Positions 1 through 7,657 of a stretch of DNA of 64,000 nt are shown piece after piece. Position 1 is the first letter of the stretch. Each line of letters opens with the position of its first letter. This DNA is from Bacteroidota bacterium (lineage in GTDB: Bacteria; Bacteroidota; Ignavibacteria; Ignavibacteriales; Melioribacteraceae), in contig JAEWUC010000006.1 of NCBI GenBank assembly GCA_023397505.1, positions 20,833 to 84,832 on the forward strand, given 5' to 3'. Below the pieces are notes generated by a model. It did no database searches. It worked only from the letters and a program-made list of their open reading frames with translations, and had not been told where the DNA came from. Both the position numbers and the translations under genes were made by a program.

Positions 1-1707
1 AATAAACTTGGTCCTTATTTCACTTACGAGCAATTGTTGTTATCAGATATTAATCCGGCTATACTTCATTACATTTCCGCTGAAATAGATTATCTTATTT
101 TCGAAGACCGGCAAAAACTTCTTCGCAACTCTGTTTTTGATTATTCCGGCGAAAAGATTAATCAGCTTTTTATTCAAATGGGCGATGAGGTAAAACGTAC
201 AAAAAGATTCTCAATTGAATATGTATCGAAATTGATTCTTCATGCTTCTTCGTTCACAATTAATTTTTTAGTCCGCCCAAAATGGACGCTTGTAAAATTT
301 GTATTTGACGAGGGCGAGCATAAAACAACATCCGAAATAAAACAGATTCTAAATTATCTTTATTACTACAAACATCTTAAATCGATCCTGGTTTCATATA
401 TAAATACAAAAAAAATAATTTCGATGAATTCCGAGGAGTTCACAACTCTACTAGATAAAGTTGATAATCTTGGCGTTGAAACGTATTTGCAAAGTGTGCT
501 GTCGGGCTCTTTAAAATCGATGGCGGAGTTTTTCAACATCGGTGAAGTGCAGAAAAATAAAATCCCATTAATAGCCGTTCAGACTTTTTTGGAAGAAAAG
601 CATTTACAAAAACATGTTGACAAAATTCATTCGTTGTTCGGAGAAGATTTAAATGCAAAATACAGTCTCGCTGAGTATCAAAAAGTATTTGATTCCATTG
701 TTCCTGTAAAAGAAGAATTTGTACCTGAAATTGGAAGCGGCGATCTTTTTGAACCCGTAATTGTTGAGCAGCATGATATTGAAATGCAGGATGAAGCGGA
801 AATAGAACCGCAATCGGACGAAAAGAATATTGAAGAAGTTGATAAAATTGAAAATTTATCGGATGAAGAAAATGAAACTAAGGGAGAAGCTGAAAAAGAA
901 TCTGTTTCGGAAGAAATACAAACCGAACATAAACCGGTTAAGATTAGAATTAAAGTAAAAGAAAATAATGAGATTGAAAAAATTATAGAAGACCTTGTTG
1001 ATGAAACACATAAAGAAATGGCTGAAGAAGAAAAATTGCTGGAAGAAGAAAACGATATCTTCGGCAGCTTCGAGGAAAATATAGTTGAAGATATAGAAGA
1101 TGAAACACCAATTCCCCAGATTGATGATGTTCAAGAAAATGTAGTAATAGATAACGACGAAGAAGTAAAGAATGTTGAAGAAGAACAAGTTGAGGAGAAT
1201 GAATTTGATAAAGCAGCCGAACAAGCGGAATCAATTTTAAGTTATGATAAAAGTACATATGATGAATTTCTAGAAGACAATGAAGTTAAAGATATTTATG
1301 AATCGGCAGACAAAACTTTGAAAGAGATTGAAGACAAATTAAACGTGGACGACGAAGAAGAAAGCGAAAGTATGCTTAAAAATATTCTTTATAATAATAA
1401 AGAAGATGATGAAATCTCCGGGAAAAAAAATAGTAATCGAAACACAAAGCAATCTGCCAATGATTCGCGCAAAATGAATCTTACCGAACTTCTTGAACAT
1501 AAAGAGATGACAAAAATTATTGAAGTCGTTTTCGATTACGACATCGAAGAATTTTCCGGAACTTTGGAAGATATTATGGATTGTGATACTCTCGACGACG
1601 CTTTGGCGATGATAACAAAAACACTTAAACAGCATGGCATCAGCCGCAAATCAAAAGAAGCGGAATTATTCAAACAAATCATATCGGGTTTTTTCAACCG
1701 CAAATAA
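1..1707 (+). CDS. Acidic protein of unknown function, 5' end outside the window
   Basis: The reading frame is open from the first base, so the gene starts upstream; 568 residues are visible. The first ~220 visible residues are a mixed alpha-helical domain with no motif I recognise. A very acidic stretch of about 240 residues follows, rich in E, D, V and N, low in hydrophobics and probably disordered. The last ~75 residues (from about NLTELLEHKEM) look folded and helical. There is no signal peptide or membrane segment in the visible part. It ends 3 nt before obgE, so the two are probably co-transcribed. A domain-linker-domain scaffold is possible, but no function is claimed. Confidence 0.75.
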   Translation, partial: NKLGPYFTYEQLLLSDINPAILHYISAEIDYLIFEDRQKLLRNSVFDYSGEKINQLFIQMGDEVKRTKRFSIEYVSKLILHASSFTINFLVRPKWTLVKFVFDEGEHKTTSEIKQILNYLYYYKHLKSILVSYINTKKIISMNSEEFTTLLDKVDNLGVETYLQSVLSGSLKSMAEFFNIGEVQKNKIPLIAVQTFLEEKHLQKHVDKIHSLFGEDLNAKYSLAEYQKVFDSIVPVKEEFVPEIGSGDLFEPVIVEQHDIEMQDEAEIEPQSDEKNIEEVDKIENLSDEENETKGEAEKESVSEEIQTEHKPVKIRIKVKENNEIEKIIEDLVDETHKEMAEEEKLLEEENDIFGSFEENIVEDIEDETPIPQIDDVQENVVIDNDEEVKNVEEEQVEENEFDKAAEQAESILSYDKSTYDEFLEDNEVKDIYESADKTLKEIEDKLNVDDEEESESMLKNILYNNKEDDEISGKKNSNRNTKQSANDSRKMNLTELLEHKEMTKIIEVVFDYDIEEFSGTLEDIMDCDTLDDALAMITKTLKQHGISRKSKEAELFKQIISGFFNRK

Positions 1708-1710
1708 ATT

Positions 1711-2697
1711 ATGTTTATTGACTACGCAAAAATATTTATTAAATCCGGCGACGGCGGCAACGGAGCTGTAACTTTTCGCCGCGAAAAATATGTACCCAAA
1801 GGCGGTCCTTCCGGCGGCAACGGCGGCAACGGCGGAAATGTTATTTTTATTGCCGATCGAAATCTTTCAACTCTTTTGGATTTTCAATACAAGCGACAAT
1901 ACTTGGCTCCAGATGGTGATGCCGGCGCAAACTCTCTTAAAGACGGTAAAACCGGAAAGGATATTGTTATCAGAGTGCCCATTGGTACAACTATAAAAGA
2001 TGAAATTACTGATGAAGTTATTTGCGATTTAGATGAAGAAGGAAAACAATTTATAGCTTGTAAAGGTGGTAAAGGCGGCAAAGGTAATAGCAATTTCGCT
2101 ACTCCTACCAATCAAACTCCGCGATATGCCGAACCAGGTAGGCCTGGAGAAGAGCGTACTGTTATTCTCGAATTAAAATTAATTGCTGATGTTGGACTTG
2201 TAGGTTTTCCGAACGCGGGTAAATCAACTCTTATTTCCGTTATCTCCGATGCAAAACCAAAAATTGCAGATTATCCATTCACAACTTTAGAGCCGAATCT
2301 CGGTATTGTTAGATATAAAGACTACAAAGCAATTACAGTAGCAGACATTCCTGGAATTATAGAAGGCGCTCATCTTGGAAAAGGACTCGGTCTAAAATTT
2401 TTACGACACATAGAGCGGACAAAAATTTTATTGATAATGATTGATATTACTTCGGAAGATTACAGTGCTGATTATAAAACATTAGTCGGTGAATTAAACA
2501 AATATTCTAAAGTGTTGAGTAAAAAGAAAAAAATATTGGCTTTATCCAAATCAGATTTAATTGAACCATCCGAAATAAAAAAATATCAAAAGAAAAAAAT
2601 TGCAGGTTACACAGGCAAAGTGCTGGTGTTCTCTTCGGCAACTAAAAACGGATTGCAAGATTTATTAGATGAGTTATGGCAGAATCTTCAAGATTAA
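1711..2697 (+). CDS. obgE: GTPase ObgE/CgtA
   Basis: A 328-residue Obg GTPase, which in other bacteria binds the 50S subunit and couples ribosome assembly to the stringent response. The glycine-rich Obg fold covers roughly residues 1-158, with GDGGNG, GGPSGGNGG and GKGGKG runs. The G domain follows, with P-loop GFPNAGKS at about 165-172, the switch I threonines in the FTTLEP motif and DIPG at 212-215. The base-recognition motif reads SKSD where NKxD is usual, a small departure. The variable C-terminal OCT domain of some Obg proteins is absent, which is common. ATG at 1711 follows the previous stop by 3 nt, and the end overlaps the permease gene by 22 nt. Confidence 0.97.
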   Translation: MFIDYAKIFIKSGDGGNGAVTFRREKYVPKGGPSGGNGGNGGNVIFIADRNLSTLLDFQYKRQYLAPDGDAGANSLKDGKTGKDIVIRVPIGTTIKDEITDEVICDLDEEGKQFIACKGGKGGKGNSNFATPTNQTPRYAEPGRPGEERTVILELKLIADVGLVGFPNAGKSTLISVISDAKPKIADYPFTTLEPNLGIVRYKDYKAITVADIPGIIEGAHLGKGLGLKFLRHIERTKILLIMIDITSEDYSADYKTLVGELNKYSKVLSKKKKILALSKSDLIEPSEIKKYQKKKIAGYTGKVLVFSSATKNGLQDLLDELWQNLQD

Positions 2698-3686
2698 CCG
2701 TATCTTCATATATAATAAGAATAACTTTACTTCTATCAATAACAGTAATTACCGCTATTGCCGGTTTGCTGATTGGACCGGTAAATATAGGTTTTTCGGA
2801 ATTCTATTCTGCGGTTTTTACATCTCAAGGCAATGAAGCAATTTCACAAATAATTTTTGACATTCGCTTACCGCGTGTTCTATATGCTATTGCTGTCGGC
2901 GGTGGTTTATCGATTGCCGGTGCAGTTTTCCAGGCATTGTTGATGAATCCTTTGGCTGAACCATATATTCTTGGAATTTCAAGCGGTGGTACTTTCGGAG
3001 CTGTGCTTTCCTTTTTAATCGGAGCTTCTCTTTTTACAACGCAGTTGTTTGCATTTGCCGGAGCTTTATGCGTGATGATGTTGGTTTTCATTTTAGGAAA
3101 AAGATTCGGAGAACTTGAACCGAATGTTTTGCTTCTTTCGGGAGTAATGGTCGGCGCATTCTTTTCGGCAGCAATTCTATTAATGATGGGTTTATTGAAC
3201 AATTCACTTCGTACAGCAGTTTTTTGGTTGATTGGTAATTTATCAATCGCCGATAAAAACAGTATAGTTTATGTTGTTCCGGTAACGATAATTGTTTCAA
3301 TAATTTTGATTCTTCAATCGAATAAATATAATATACTAAGTCTTGGTATTGAAAACGCAAAACAGCTCGGTTTAAATACAACTTTTGTGCGTAACTCAAC
3401 ATATATTTTAACAAGTTTAATGATTGGTGTTCTTGTATCGGTAAGCGGTATAATTGGTTTTGTAGGATTGTTGGTACCGCATGTTTGTCGTATGATTTTT
3501 GGAGTTGACAACAGGGTTGTTGTGCCGGCTTCATTTTTTATTGGGGCAGCATATTTAACGTTTGCCGATACAATTGCACGTAGTTTAATTTCTCCGGCTG
3601 AATTGCCTGTCGGGGCAGTTACTGCTTTAATCGGTGCACCGGTTTTCATATATTTATTAAGAAAAAGATTTAAAGTAATTAATTAG
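2676..3686 (+). CDS. FecCD/BtuC-family ABC transporter permease
   Basis: A 336-residue polytopic inner-membrane protein with about ten hydrophobic helices. It has family landmarks: the FDIRLPRVL segment near residue 62, GAVFQALLMNPLAEPYILGI with its conserved NPLA, and the GFVGLLVPHVCRM region near the C-terminus that contacts the ATPase. The family imports iron-siderophore complexes, heme or cobalamin; the substrate cannot be told from this sequence. Neither the ATPase nor the binding protein is adjacent, so partners must be encoded elsewhere. The start lies inside obgE (22-nt overlap), which suggests translational coupling. Confidence 0.9.
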   Translation: MAESSRLTVSSYIIRITLLLSITVITAIAGLLIGPVNIGFSEFYSAVFTSQGNEAISQIIFDIRLPRVLYAIAVGGGLSIAGAVFQALLMNPLAEPYILGISSGGTFGAVLSFLIGASLFTTQLFAFAGALCVMMLVFILGKRFGELEPNVLLLSGVMVGAFFSAAILLMMGLLNNSLRTAVFWLIGNLSIADKNSIVYVVPVTIIVSIILILQSNKYNILSLGIENAKQLGLNTTFVRNSTYILTSLMIGVLVSVSGIIGFVGLLVPHVCRMIFGVDNRVVVPASFFIGAAYLTFADTIARSLISPAELPVGAVTALIGAPVFIYLLRKRFKVIN

Positions 3687-3697
3687 GAGAGAATGAA

Positions 3698-4531
3698 ATG
3701 AAAATCTTTAGAAGAAAGATATGGACGACATTTCTAACTCTTGTTCTCGTTGCCTGTTCAACCGGAATAAACCTTTATTCTGATAGCGATGAACTTCAAT
3801 TAGGTAAACAATTTGATGATGAGATTAAAAAGAACGGGAAAGAATACCCTATCTACAAAGATGAGCCATTTGTTAAATCATATATTGAAAAAAACATTTT
3901 CCGTGAAATTTTAAATTCCTCTGAAGTAAAAAAAAGCGGAGTGTATAATTATCAAATGGAAATCATTGAAAACGATACAATGCTGAATGCTTTTGCCGTT
4001 CCCGGCGGTTACGTTTATATCTACACCGGATTATTAAAATACCTTGATTCGGAAGCAGCTCTTGCGGGAGTTATTGGTCATGAAATTGCACATGTTGAAA
4101 GAAGGCACGCAACACAAAGAATTACTGCAACATACGGTTTGCAATTAGTTATTAATACTGCTTTGGGCGGAAGCCCGACAAAGACTGCCGAAATGGTAGC
4201 TAATTTATTTGGAGGTTTGGCTTTGCTCGCAAATAGTAGAGCAGATGAAGATGAAAGCGATGAATATTCTATTAAATATTTAAGAACAACGCGGTTTTAT
4301 CCAGGCAGTGTAAAATTTTTCTTTGAAAAAATGCGCGATGATGGAAAAGTATCGCACGGTGGAGGCGGTATAACTACATTTTTATCAACACATCCTGATC
4401 CGTTAAATCGTATTGAAACTACGGAAAAACGTATTTCTGAGCTTGGAATCAGTTTAAAAACATATAAAGATACCGGTGATGGGATTTTTAAGGATTCTTA
4501 CAAAAGAAATATTATAGATAAACTAAAATGA
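3698..4531 (+). CDS. M48-family zinc metalloprotease, lipoprotein
   Basis: A 277-residue envelope protease of the M48 / BepA-LoiP group. A signal sequence ends in a lipobox with Cys20 (LVAC), so the mature protein should be lipid-anchored. Zinc-binding HEIAH is at 128-132, and the downstream glutamate motif (E184, E186, D188 in RADEDESDEY) supplies the third ligand. A conserved STHPDP-type motif (LSTHPDPLNRI) lies near residue 230. The family degrades or helps fold misassembled outer-membrane proteins. ATG 3698 follows a good ribosome site (taggaga) 11 nt after the permease stop. Confidence 0.93.
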   Translation: MKIFRRKIWTTFLTLVLVACSTGINLYSDSDELQLGKQFDDEIKKNGKEYPIYKDEPFVKSYIEKNIFREILNSSEVKKSGVYNYQMEIIENDTMLNAFAVPGGYVYIYTGLLKYLDSEAALAGVIGHEIAHVERRHATQRITATYGLQLVINTALGGSPTKTAEMVANLFGGLALLANSRADEDESDEYSIKYLRTTRFYPGSVKFFFEKMRDDGKVSHGGGGITTFLSTHPDPLNRIETTEKRISELGISLKTYKDTGDGIFKDSYKRNIIDKLK

Positions 4532-4557
4532 CCATCCACCGTATTTTTTAGAAGTTC

Positions 4558-4588
4558 TTGAAGTTTGAAACTCGAAAATGTATATTTG
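4558..4588 (+). promoter_or_regulatory. Predicted housekeeping promoter of the tRNA(CAT)-secG unit
   Basis: TTG at 4558-4560, a 20-nt spacer, then TATATTTG at 4581-4588. This fits the Bacteroidota vegetative promoter TTTG-N19/20-TAnnTTTG. The predicted start of transcription would fall about 17 nt before the mature tRNA 5' end. Confidence 0.6.
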
Positions 4589-4611
4589 ATGCCCGGTTTT
4601 TGCGGGTTAAT

Positions 4612-4685
4612 GGCGAGGTAGCTCAGTCGGTTAGAGCAATGGAATCATAATCCATGTGTCGGGGGTTCGAATCCCTCCCTCGCTA
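4612..4685 (+). tRNA. tRNA with anticodon CAT (elongator Met or Ile2)
   Basis: A full cloverleaf can be folded by eye. The acceptor pairs 4612-4618 with 4678-4684, the D stem is GCTC/GAGC, and the anticodon stem ATGGA/TCCAT encloses loop ATCATAA with CAT at 4646-4648. There is a 5-nt variable loop and a T stem GGGGG/CCCTC around TTCGAAT, with discriminator A4685. CCA is not encoded. The first acceptor pair is a G-U wobble. The anticodon stem lacks the three G-C pairs of initiator tRNA, so it is not tRNA-fMet. It could be elongator Met or the lysidine-modified Ile2 species; tilS is present in this window. Confidence 0.93.
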
Positions 4686-4707
4686 CAATTTATTTGGAGA
4701 GTAAAAA

Positions 4708-5055
4708 ATGTATCCATTATTAATAACATTAGCGGTTTTAATATCTGTTTTACTTGTGGTAGTTGTTTTATTGCAATCAAGTAAAGGCGGCGGATTAGCC
4801 GGTACATTCGGCGGCGGCGGTCAGTTCGGAACCGTATTCGGTACAAGAAGAACAGCCGATTTTTTAAGCAGAGCTACATGGTGGTTAGCCGGCGCATTGC
4901 TGGTTTTAACTTTAGTAATAAATCTTTTCTTTTTACCCGGCGCAACAACCGGTGATCAAAGAGAAAGTATTATTCAGAGCGGAAATCAACAGGCAGTTCC
5001 GCAGGCACCGGTTTTACCGCAGCAACAATCCACTCAACAACCAGCTCAAAAATAA
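4708..5055 (+). CDS. secG: Preprotein translocase subunit SecG
   Basis: A 115-residue inner-membrane protein of the SecYEG channel. Two hydrophobic helices (about 3-22 and 52-72) flank the hallmark glycine-rich loop (SSKGGGLAGTFGGGGQFG). The acquired hydrophilic tail is rich in Q and P, as often seen in this phylum. ATG at 4708 has a ribosome site (ggaga) and lies 22 nt past the tRNA, so it is probably expressed from the tRNA promoter. A clear terminator follows. Confidence 0.95.
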   Translation: MYPLLITLAVLISVLLVVVVLLQSSKGGGLAGTFGGGGQFGTVFGTRRTADFLSRATWWLAGALLVLTLVINLFFLPGATTGDQRESIIQSGNQQAVPQAPVLPQQQSTQQPAQK

Positions 5056-5064
5056 TTTTATGAT

Positions 5065-5090
5065 AACCCCTTCCAGTAGAAGGGGTTTCT
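5065..5090 (+). terminator. Rho-independent terminator after secG
   Basis: Perfect 8-bp stem AACCCCTT (5065-5072) / AAGGGGTT (5080-5087) with a 7-nt loop, followed by a short T-rich run. Confidence 0.8.
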
Positions 5091-5137
5091 AATCTATGCC
5101 TATCTTTATATTAAATATTTTCTTTTGAGGTTATATT

Positions 5138-5977
5138 ATGGCCAAGCATACTCCGCCAGTTAAAGCATATAAAAATCTGGAATTTTTAAATTCCGCCGAT
5201 GCGCGAACTTTAAGAATACTTTCGGAATACTATGAACCAAAAGCTCGTTTTGCGAGAAATAAGATTGTCGATACAATTGTGTTTTTCGGCTCCGCAAGAA
5301 TTAAGTCGAGAAAAGACGCGTTGAAGATGGTTGAGAACGCAAAGAAAGAAAAATCTCCCTCGGCTAAAAAGAATTTTGAGCGGGCAGTTAAAACTCTTGA
5401 AATGTCCAAATATTATGAAGATGCCGTGGAGCTTTCTAAAAAATTAACTGAATGGTCAATGTCGCTTAATGGTGATGGCAACAGGTTTATTATTTGTACC
5501 GGCGGGGGACCCGGAATTATGGAAGCCGCAAACAAAGGCGCATATCTTGCGGGCGGAAATTCCGTAGGTTTAAATATCAGTATCCCATTCGAGCAGTTTG
5601 TAAATAAGTATGTTGATCCCAAAATGGCCTTTGAGTTTCATTACTTTTTTATGCGCAAATTATGGTTTGTCTATCTTTCAAAGGCGTTGATTGTATTCCC
5701 GGGAGGATTTGGTACTTTAGATGAATTGATGGAAGTACTCACGTTGGTTCAAACGAAAAAAGTTACAAAGAAATTAAAAATTATTATATACGATGAAGCT
5801 TATTGGAAAGAAGTAATAAATTTCGATGCGTTGATTGAACACGGCACAATCAGCAAAGATGATTTGAAATTATTCGAGTTCAGTAATTCCGTTGATGATG
5901 CTTTTAATAAGATGAAAACACATTTTGAAAAATATTTTTTGAACAATAAAATGAGAAACAAAAAAAAATCCCGTTAA
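5138..5977 (+). CDS. LOG-family protein (TIGR00730-like)
   Basis: A 279-residue cytosolic protein of the LOG / 'lysine decarboxylase-like' family. The two family signatures are present: GGGPGIMEAANKGA near residue 123 and PGGFGTLDELMEVLT near residue 188. Characterised members are nucleoside 5'-monophosphate phosphoribohydrolases that release cytokinin-type bases; lysine decarboxylase activity is not expected. This one has a ~60-residue N-terminal extension and a basic C-terminal tail. ATG 5138 follows a gaggt ribosome site. Its stop codon lies in the loop of the shared terminator with rpsU. Confidence 0.9.
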   Translation: MAKHTPPVKAYKNLEFLNSADARTLRILSEYYEPKARFARNKIVDTIVFFGSARIKSRKDALKMVENAKKEKSPSAKKNFERAVKTLEMSKYYEDAVELSKKLTEWSMSLNGDGNRFIICTGGGPGIMEAANKGAYLAGGNSVGLNISIPFEQFVNKYVDPKMAFEFHYFFMRKLWFVYLSKALIVFPGGFGTLDELMEVLTLVQTKKVTKKLKIIIYDEAYWKEVINFDALIEHGTISKDDLKLFEFSNSVDDAFNKMKTHFEKYFLNNKMRNKKKSR

Positions 5978-5989
5978 AACGGGATTTTT
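5964..5989. terminator. Bidirectional terminator between LOG gene and rpsU
   Basis: Near-perfect inverted repeat AAAAATCCCGTT / AACGGGATTTTT with A-run on one side and T-run on the other, so it can stop transcription in both directions. The LOG stop codon sits at its centre. The flanking genes converge. Confidence 0.8.
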
Positions 5990-5994
5990 AATGA

Positions 5995-6198
5995 TTAAGC
6001 TTTTTTATCTTTCAAAGCTTGTTCGCGCGAAGCTCTCCGTCTAGCTTTTATAGCATCCATTCTTTTCTCGATACTCGGCTTTACGAAAAAGGTTCTTTTC
6101 TTGTATTCTTTAAGAATACCCGAACGCTCATATTTTTTCTTAAAACGCTTAAGCGCTTTATCAATATTTTCGTTCTCTTGAACGGTAATACCTATCAC
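5995..6198 (-). CDS. rpsU: 30S ribosomal protein bS21
   Basis: A 67-residue, highly basic protein with the S21 signature (VQENENIDKALKRFKKK at residues 6-22, followed by a K/R-rich tail). bS21 sits on the 30S platform near the anti-Shine-Dalgarno region. The start codon is GTG at 6198, preceded by an AGGTGA-like ribosome site. It has its own promoter (6239-6270) and ends at the bidirectional terminator, so it is a single-gene unit. Confidence 0.96.
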   Translation of the reverse strand: MIGITVQENENIDKALKRFKKKYERSGILKEYKKRTFFVKPSIEKRMDAIKARRRASREQALKDKKA

Positions 6199-6238
6199 TT
6201 ACTATCACCTGCCTTATATGTTTATAAAATTTAGCGTT

Positions 6239-6270
6239 CAAACATAGGTATTTGGTAATGTTTTGTCAAA
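6239..6270 (-). promoter_or_regulatory. Predicted rpsU promoter
   Basis: On the minus strand, TTTG (6270-6267), 20-nt spacer, TATGTTTG (6246-6239). This is an almost exact match to the Bacteroidota vegetative promoter and lies about 40 nt upstream of the rpsU start codon. Confidence 0.7.
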
Positions 6271-6280
6271 TGTTTCTACC

Positions 6281-6736
6281 TTATTCCTCTTCTTCCGGTG
6301 TAATTACAAGAACAGGGCATTTTGCAAATCTTATCACTTTTTCGGCAACACTGCCGAGCAATGTGTGCAAAATTCCTGTACGCCCGTGTGTTGCAATCAC
6401 TATCATTTCACTTTTAATTTCTTTGGAATAATTTACAATTTCCTCGTAATCAATTCCTTTGCGGCAGACTTCAACAATTTTAACGCGCGTTTCATCTCTA
6501 AATACCGCGGCTGTATCGGCTAATTGCTTGTGCGCCTGCTCTTCCATTGTTTTCATTACTTCTTCTTCGGAAACATCAAGCGAGCGAACGGCAAGAAACG
6601 GCGGAGTTTTTTCGAGAACATAAACCAGATGAATTGCTGCATCCATTTTTTCGGCAAGTTCTTTTGCGTATTCAAATGCTGAAAAGGATAGTTTGCTGAA
6701 ATCGGTTGGTACAATAATATTTTTAATGTTTAGCAT
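6281..6736 (-). CDS. Universal stress protein, UspA family
   Basis: A 151-residue Usp-fold protein. The N-terminal strand and P-loop-like region IIVPTDFSKLSFSAFEYA and the nucleotide-binding tail motif THGRTGILHTLLGSVAEKVI (G-x2-G-x9-G-S/T pattern) are both present, so ATP binding is likely. An ATG 48 nt further upstream exists but would overlap the putative anti-sigma gene; ATG 6736, 1 nt past that gene's stop, starts exactly at the Usp fold. It is the last gene of the sigma / anti-sigma / usp run, which suggests stress-linked expression. Confidence 0.93.
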   Translation of the reverse strand: MLNIKNIIVPTDFSKLSFSAFEYAKELAEKMDAAIHLVYVLEKTPPFLAVRSLDVSEEEVMKTMEEQAHKQLADTAAVFRDETRVKIVEVCRKGIDYEEIVNYSKEIKSEMIVIATHGRTGILHTLLGSVAEKVIRFAKCPVLVITPEEEE

Positions 6737-6737
6737 A

Positions 6738-6989
6738 TTATAATAGCTTTTTATTTGATGATGAATTTTTGATTTCGCATTCAATACGTGTTCTTAATTT
6801 TGCGCATGTACAAACGGGGGACTTGCAGCCGGCCAAACGTTCACTCAATAAATTTTTAATGGATTTTTGGATAATATATTCCTGCCTCAATTCTTTGTCA
6901 TCATTAATTATTTTTTGAAGGCGAAGTGCAACAGTTGAATCTCTTAATTTATCGTCAACAAGCAATACTATTTCGTCAATTAATTCCAT
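6738..6989 (-). CDS. Small cysteine-rich putative anti-sigma factor
   Basis: An 83-residue soluble protein with no membrane segment, overlapping the end of the ECF sigma gene by 10 nt. An N-terminal helical half (1-50) is followed by cysteines at 55, 60, 62 and 71 (CKSPVCTC plus C71) and a basic helix LRTRIE. Size, gene position and cysteine cluster resemble the zinc/thiol anti-sigma group (RsrA type), but the classic HxxxCxxC motif is absent. The role as a redox or metal-responsive anti-sigma is therefore inference from context. Confidence 0.6.
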   Translation of the reverse strand: MELIDEIVLLVDDKLRDSTVALRLQKIINDDKELRQEYIIQKSIKNLLSERLAGCKSPVCTCAKLRTRIECEIKNSSSNKKLL

Positions 6990-7618
6990 TGGTTCTTATT
7001 TGTGTTCTTTACTTTTTGATTTTCCTTCTTATCAACAAAACCTTTTCCCTTTGCATAATCGTATAATTGAGCGTATAACATTTTTCGTGCTCTATGAAGC
7101 CGTGAACGCACTGTTCCAACCGGGATATCGACAAAGTCCGCAATTTCCTCGTAAGTGAAACCTTCAATATCACTGAGAATAATTACAGTTCTAAAATCCT
7201 CGGGTAATGAAGTAATAGCGGTTGAAATTTCGTCATCCAATAAATTATTAAACGCGTCCATCTCATAATGCCTGGAATCAACTTCATCAGATTTTATATT
7301 CTCATAAAAATTCTGCACATCTTCGTAATCAACTTTATCGGGCTCTTTCGTAGTTTTTCTGTAATCGTTTATATATGAATTCTTCAGAATTCTAAACAAC
7401 CAAGCTTTGCAATTAGTGCCTTTTTCAAATTTATCAAAGAACCGGAATGCTTTTAAAAAAGTTTCTTGAACAAGATCATCTGCATCGTCTTCGTCGCCTG
7501 TCATACGCAGGGCAAAATTATACAGCGCATCCATGTGCGGTATCGCTTCTTTTTCGAAATCAACGTAACGCTGCCGAAGTTCCTTTTCGTCTATTTTATT
7601 TTCAATCTCTCGCATCAA
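6980..7618 (-). CDS. ECF RNA polymerase sigma factor (SigR/RpoE-like)
   Basis: A 212-residue sigma-70 family factor of ECF type. Region 2 runs from about residue 27 (PHMDALYNFALRMTGDEDDA, then DLVQETFLKAFRFFDKF and the CKAWLFRILKNSYINDYRK core-binding segment). Region 4 has the helix-turn-helix FTYEEIADFVDIPVGTVRSRLHRARK. The GTVRSRLHR recognition helix and the sequence around region 2 recall the SigR/SigH (ECF12) group controlling thiol stress in other bacteria. It is co-transcribed with the small Cys-rich protein and usp. There are only 39 nt between the M14 peptidase stop and this start, so all four could form one unit. Confidence 0.93.
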   Translation of the reverse strand: MMREIENKIDEKELRQRYVDFEKEAIPHMDALYNFALRMTGDEDDADDLVQETFLKAFRFFDKFEKGTNCKAWLFRILKNSYINDYRKTTKEPDKVDYEDVQNFYENIKSDEVDSRHYEMDAFNNLLDDEISTAITSLPEDFRTVIILSDIEGFTYEEIADFVDIPVGTVRSRLHRARKMLYAQLYDYAKGKGFVDKKENQKVKNTNKNQWN

Positions 7619-7657
7619 GAAATAAACTTTCTTCTTCTTATAAATTACATGACTAAT

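Noticed and set aside
856..1258. Open frames on the minus strand inside the acidic first gene
   Set aside because: They are shadows of the E/D-rich codons (GAA/GAT read backwards as F/L/I); the translations are F/L/I-rich, lack ribosome sites and resemble no protein.
3088..3649. Minus-strand frames inside the FecCD permease gene
   Set aside because: They lie opposite a well-supported membrane protein and have no family match or ribosome site.
4612..4685. Initiator tRNA-fMet
   Set aside because: The anticodon stem is ATGGA/TCCAT without the three G-C pairs, and the 1-72 pair is G-U rather than the C-A mismatch of initiators.
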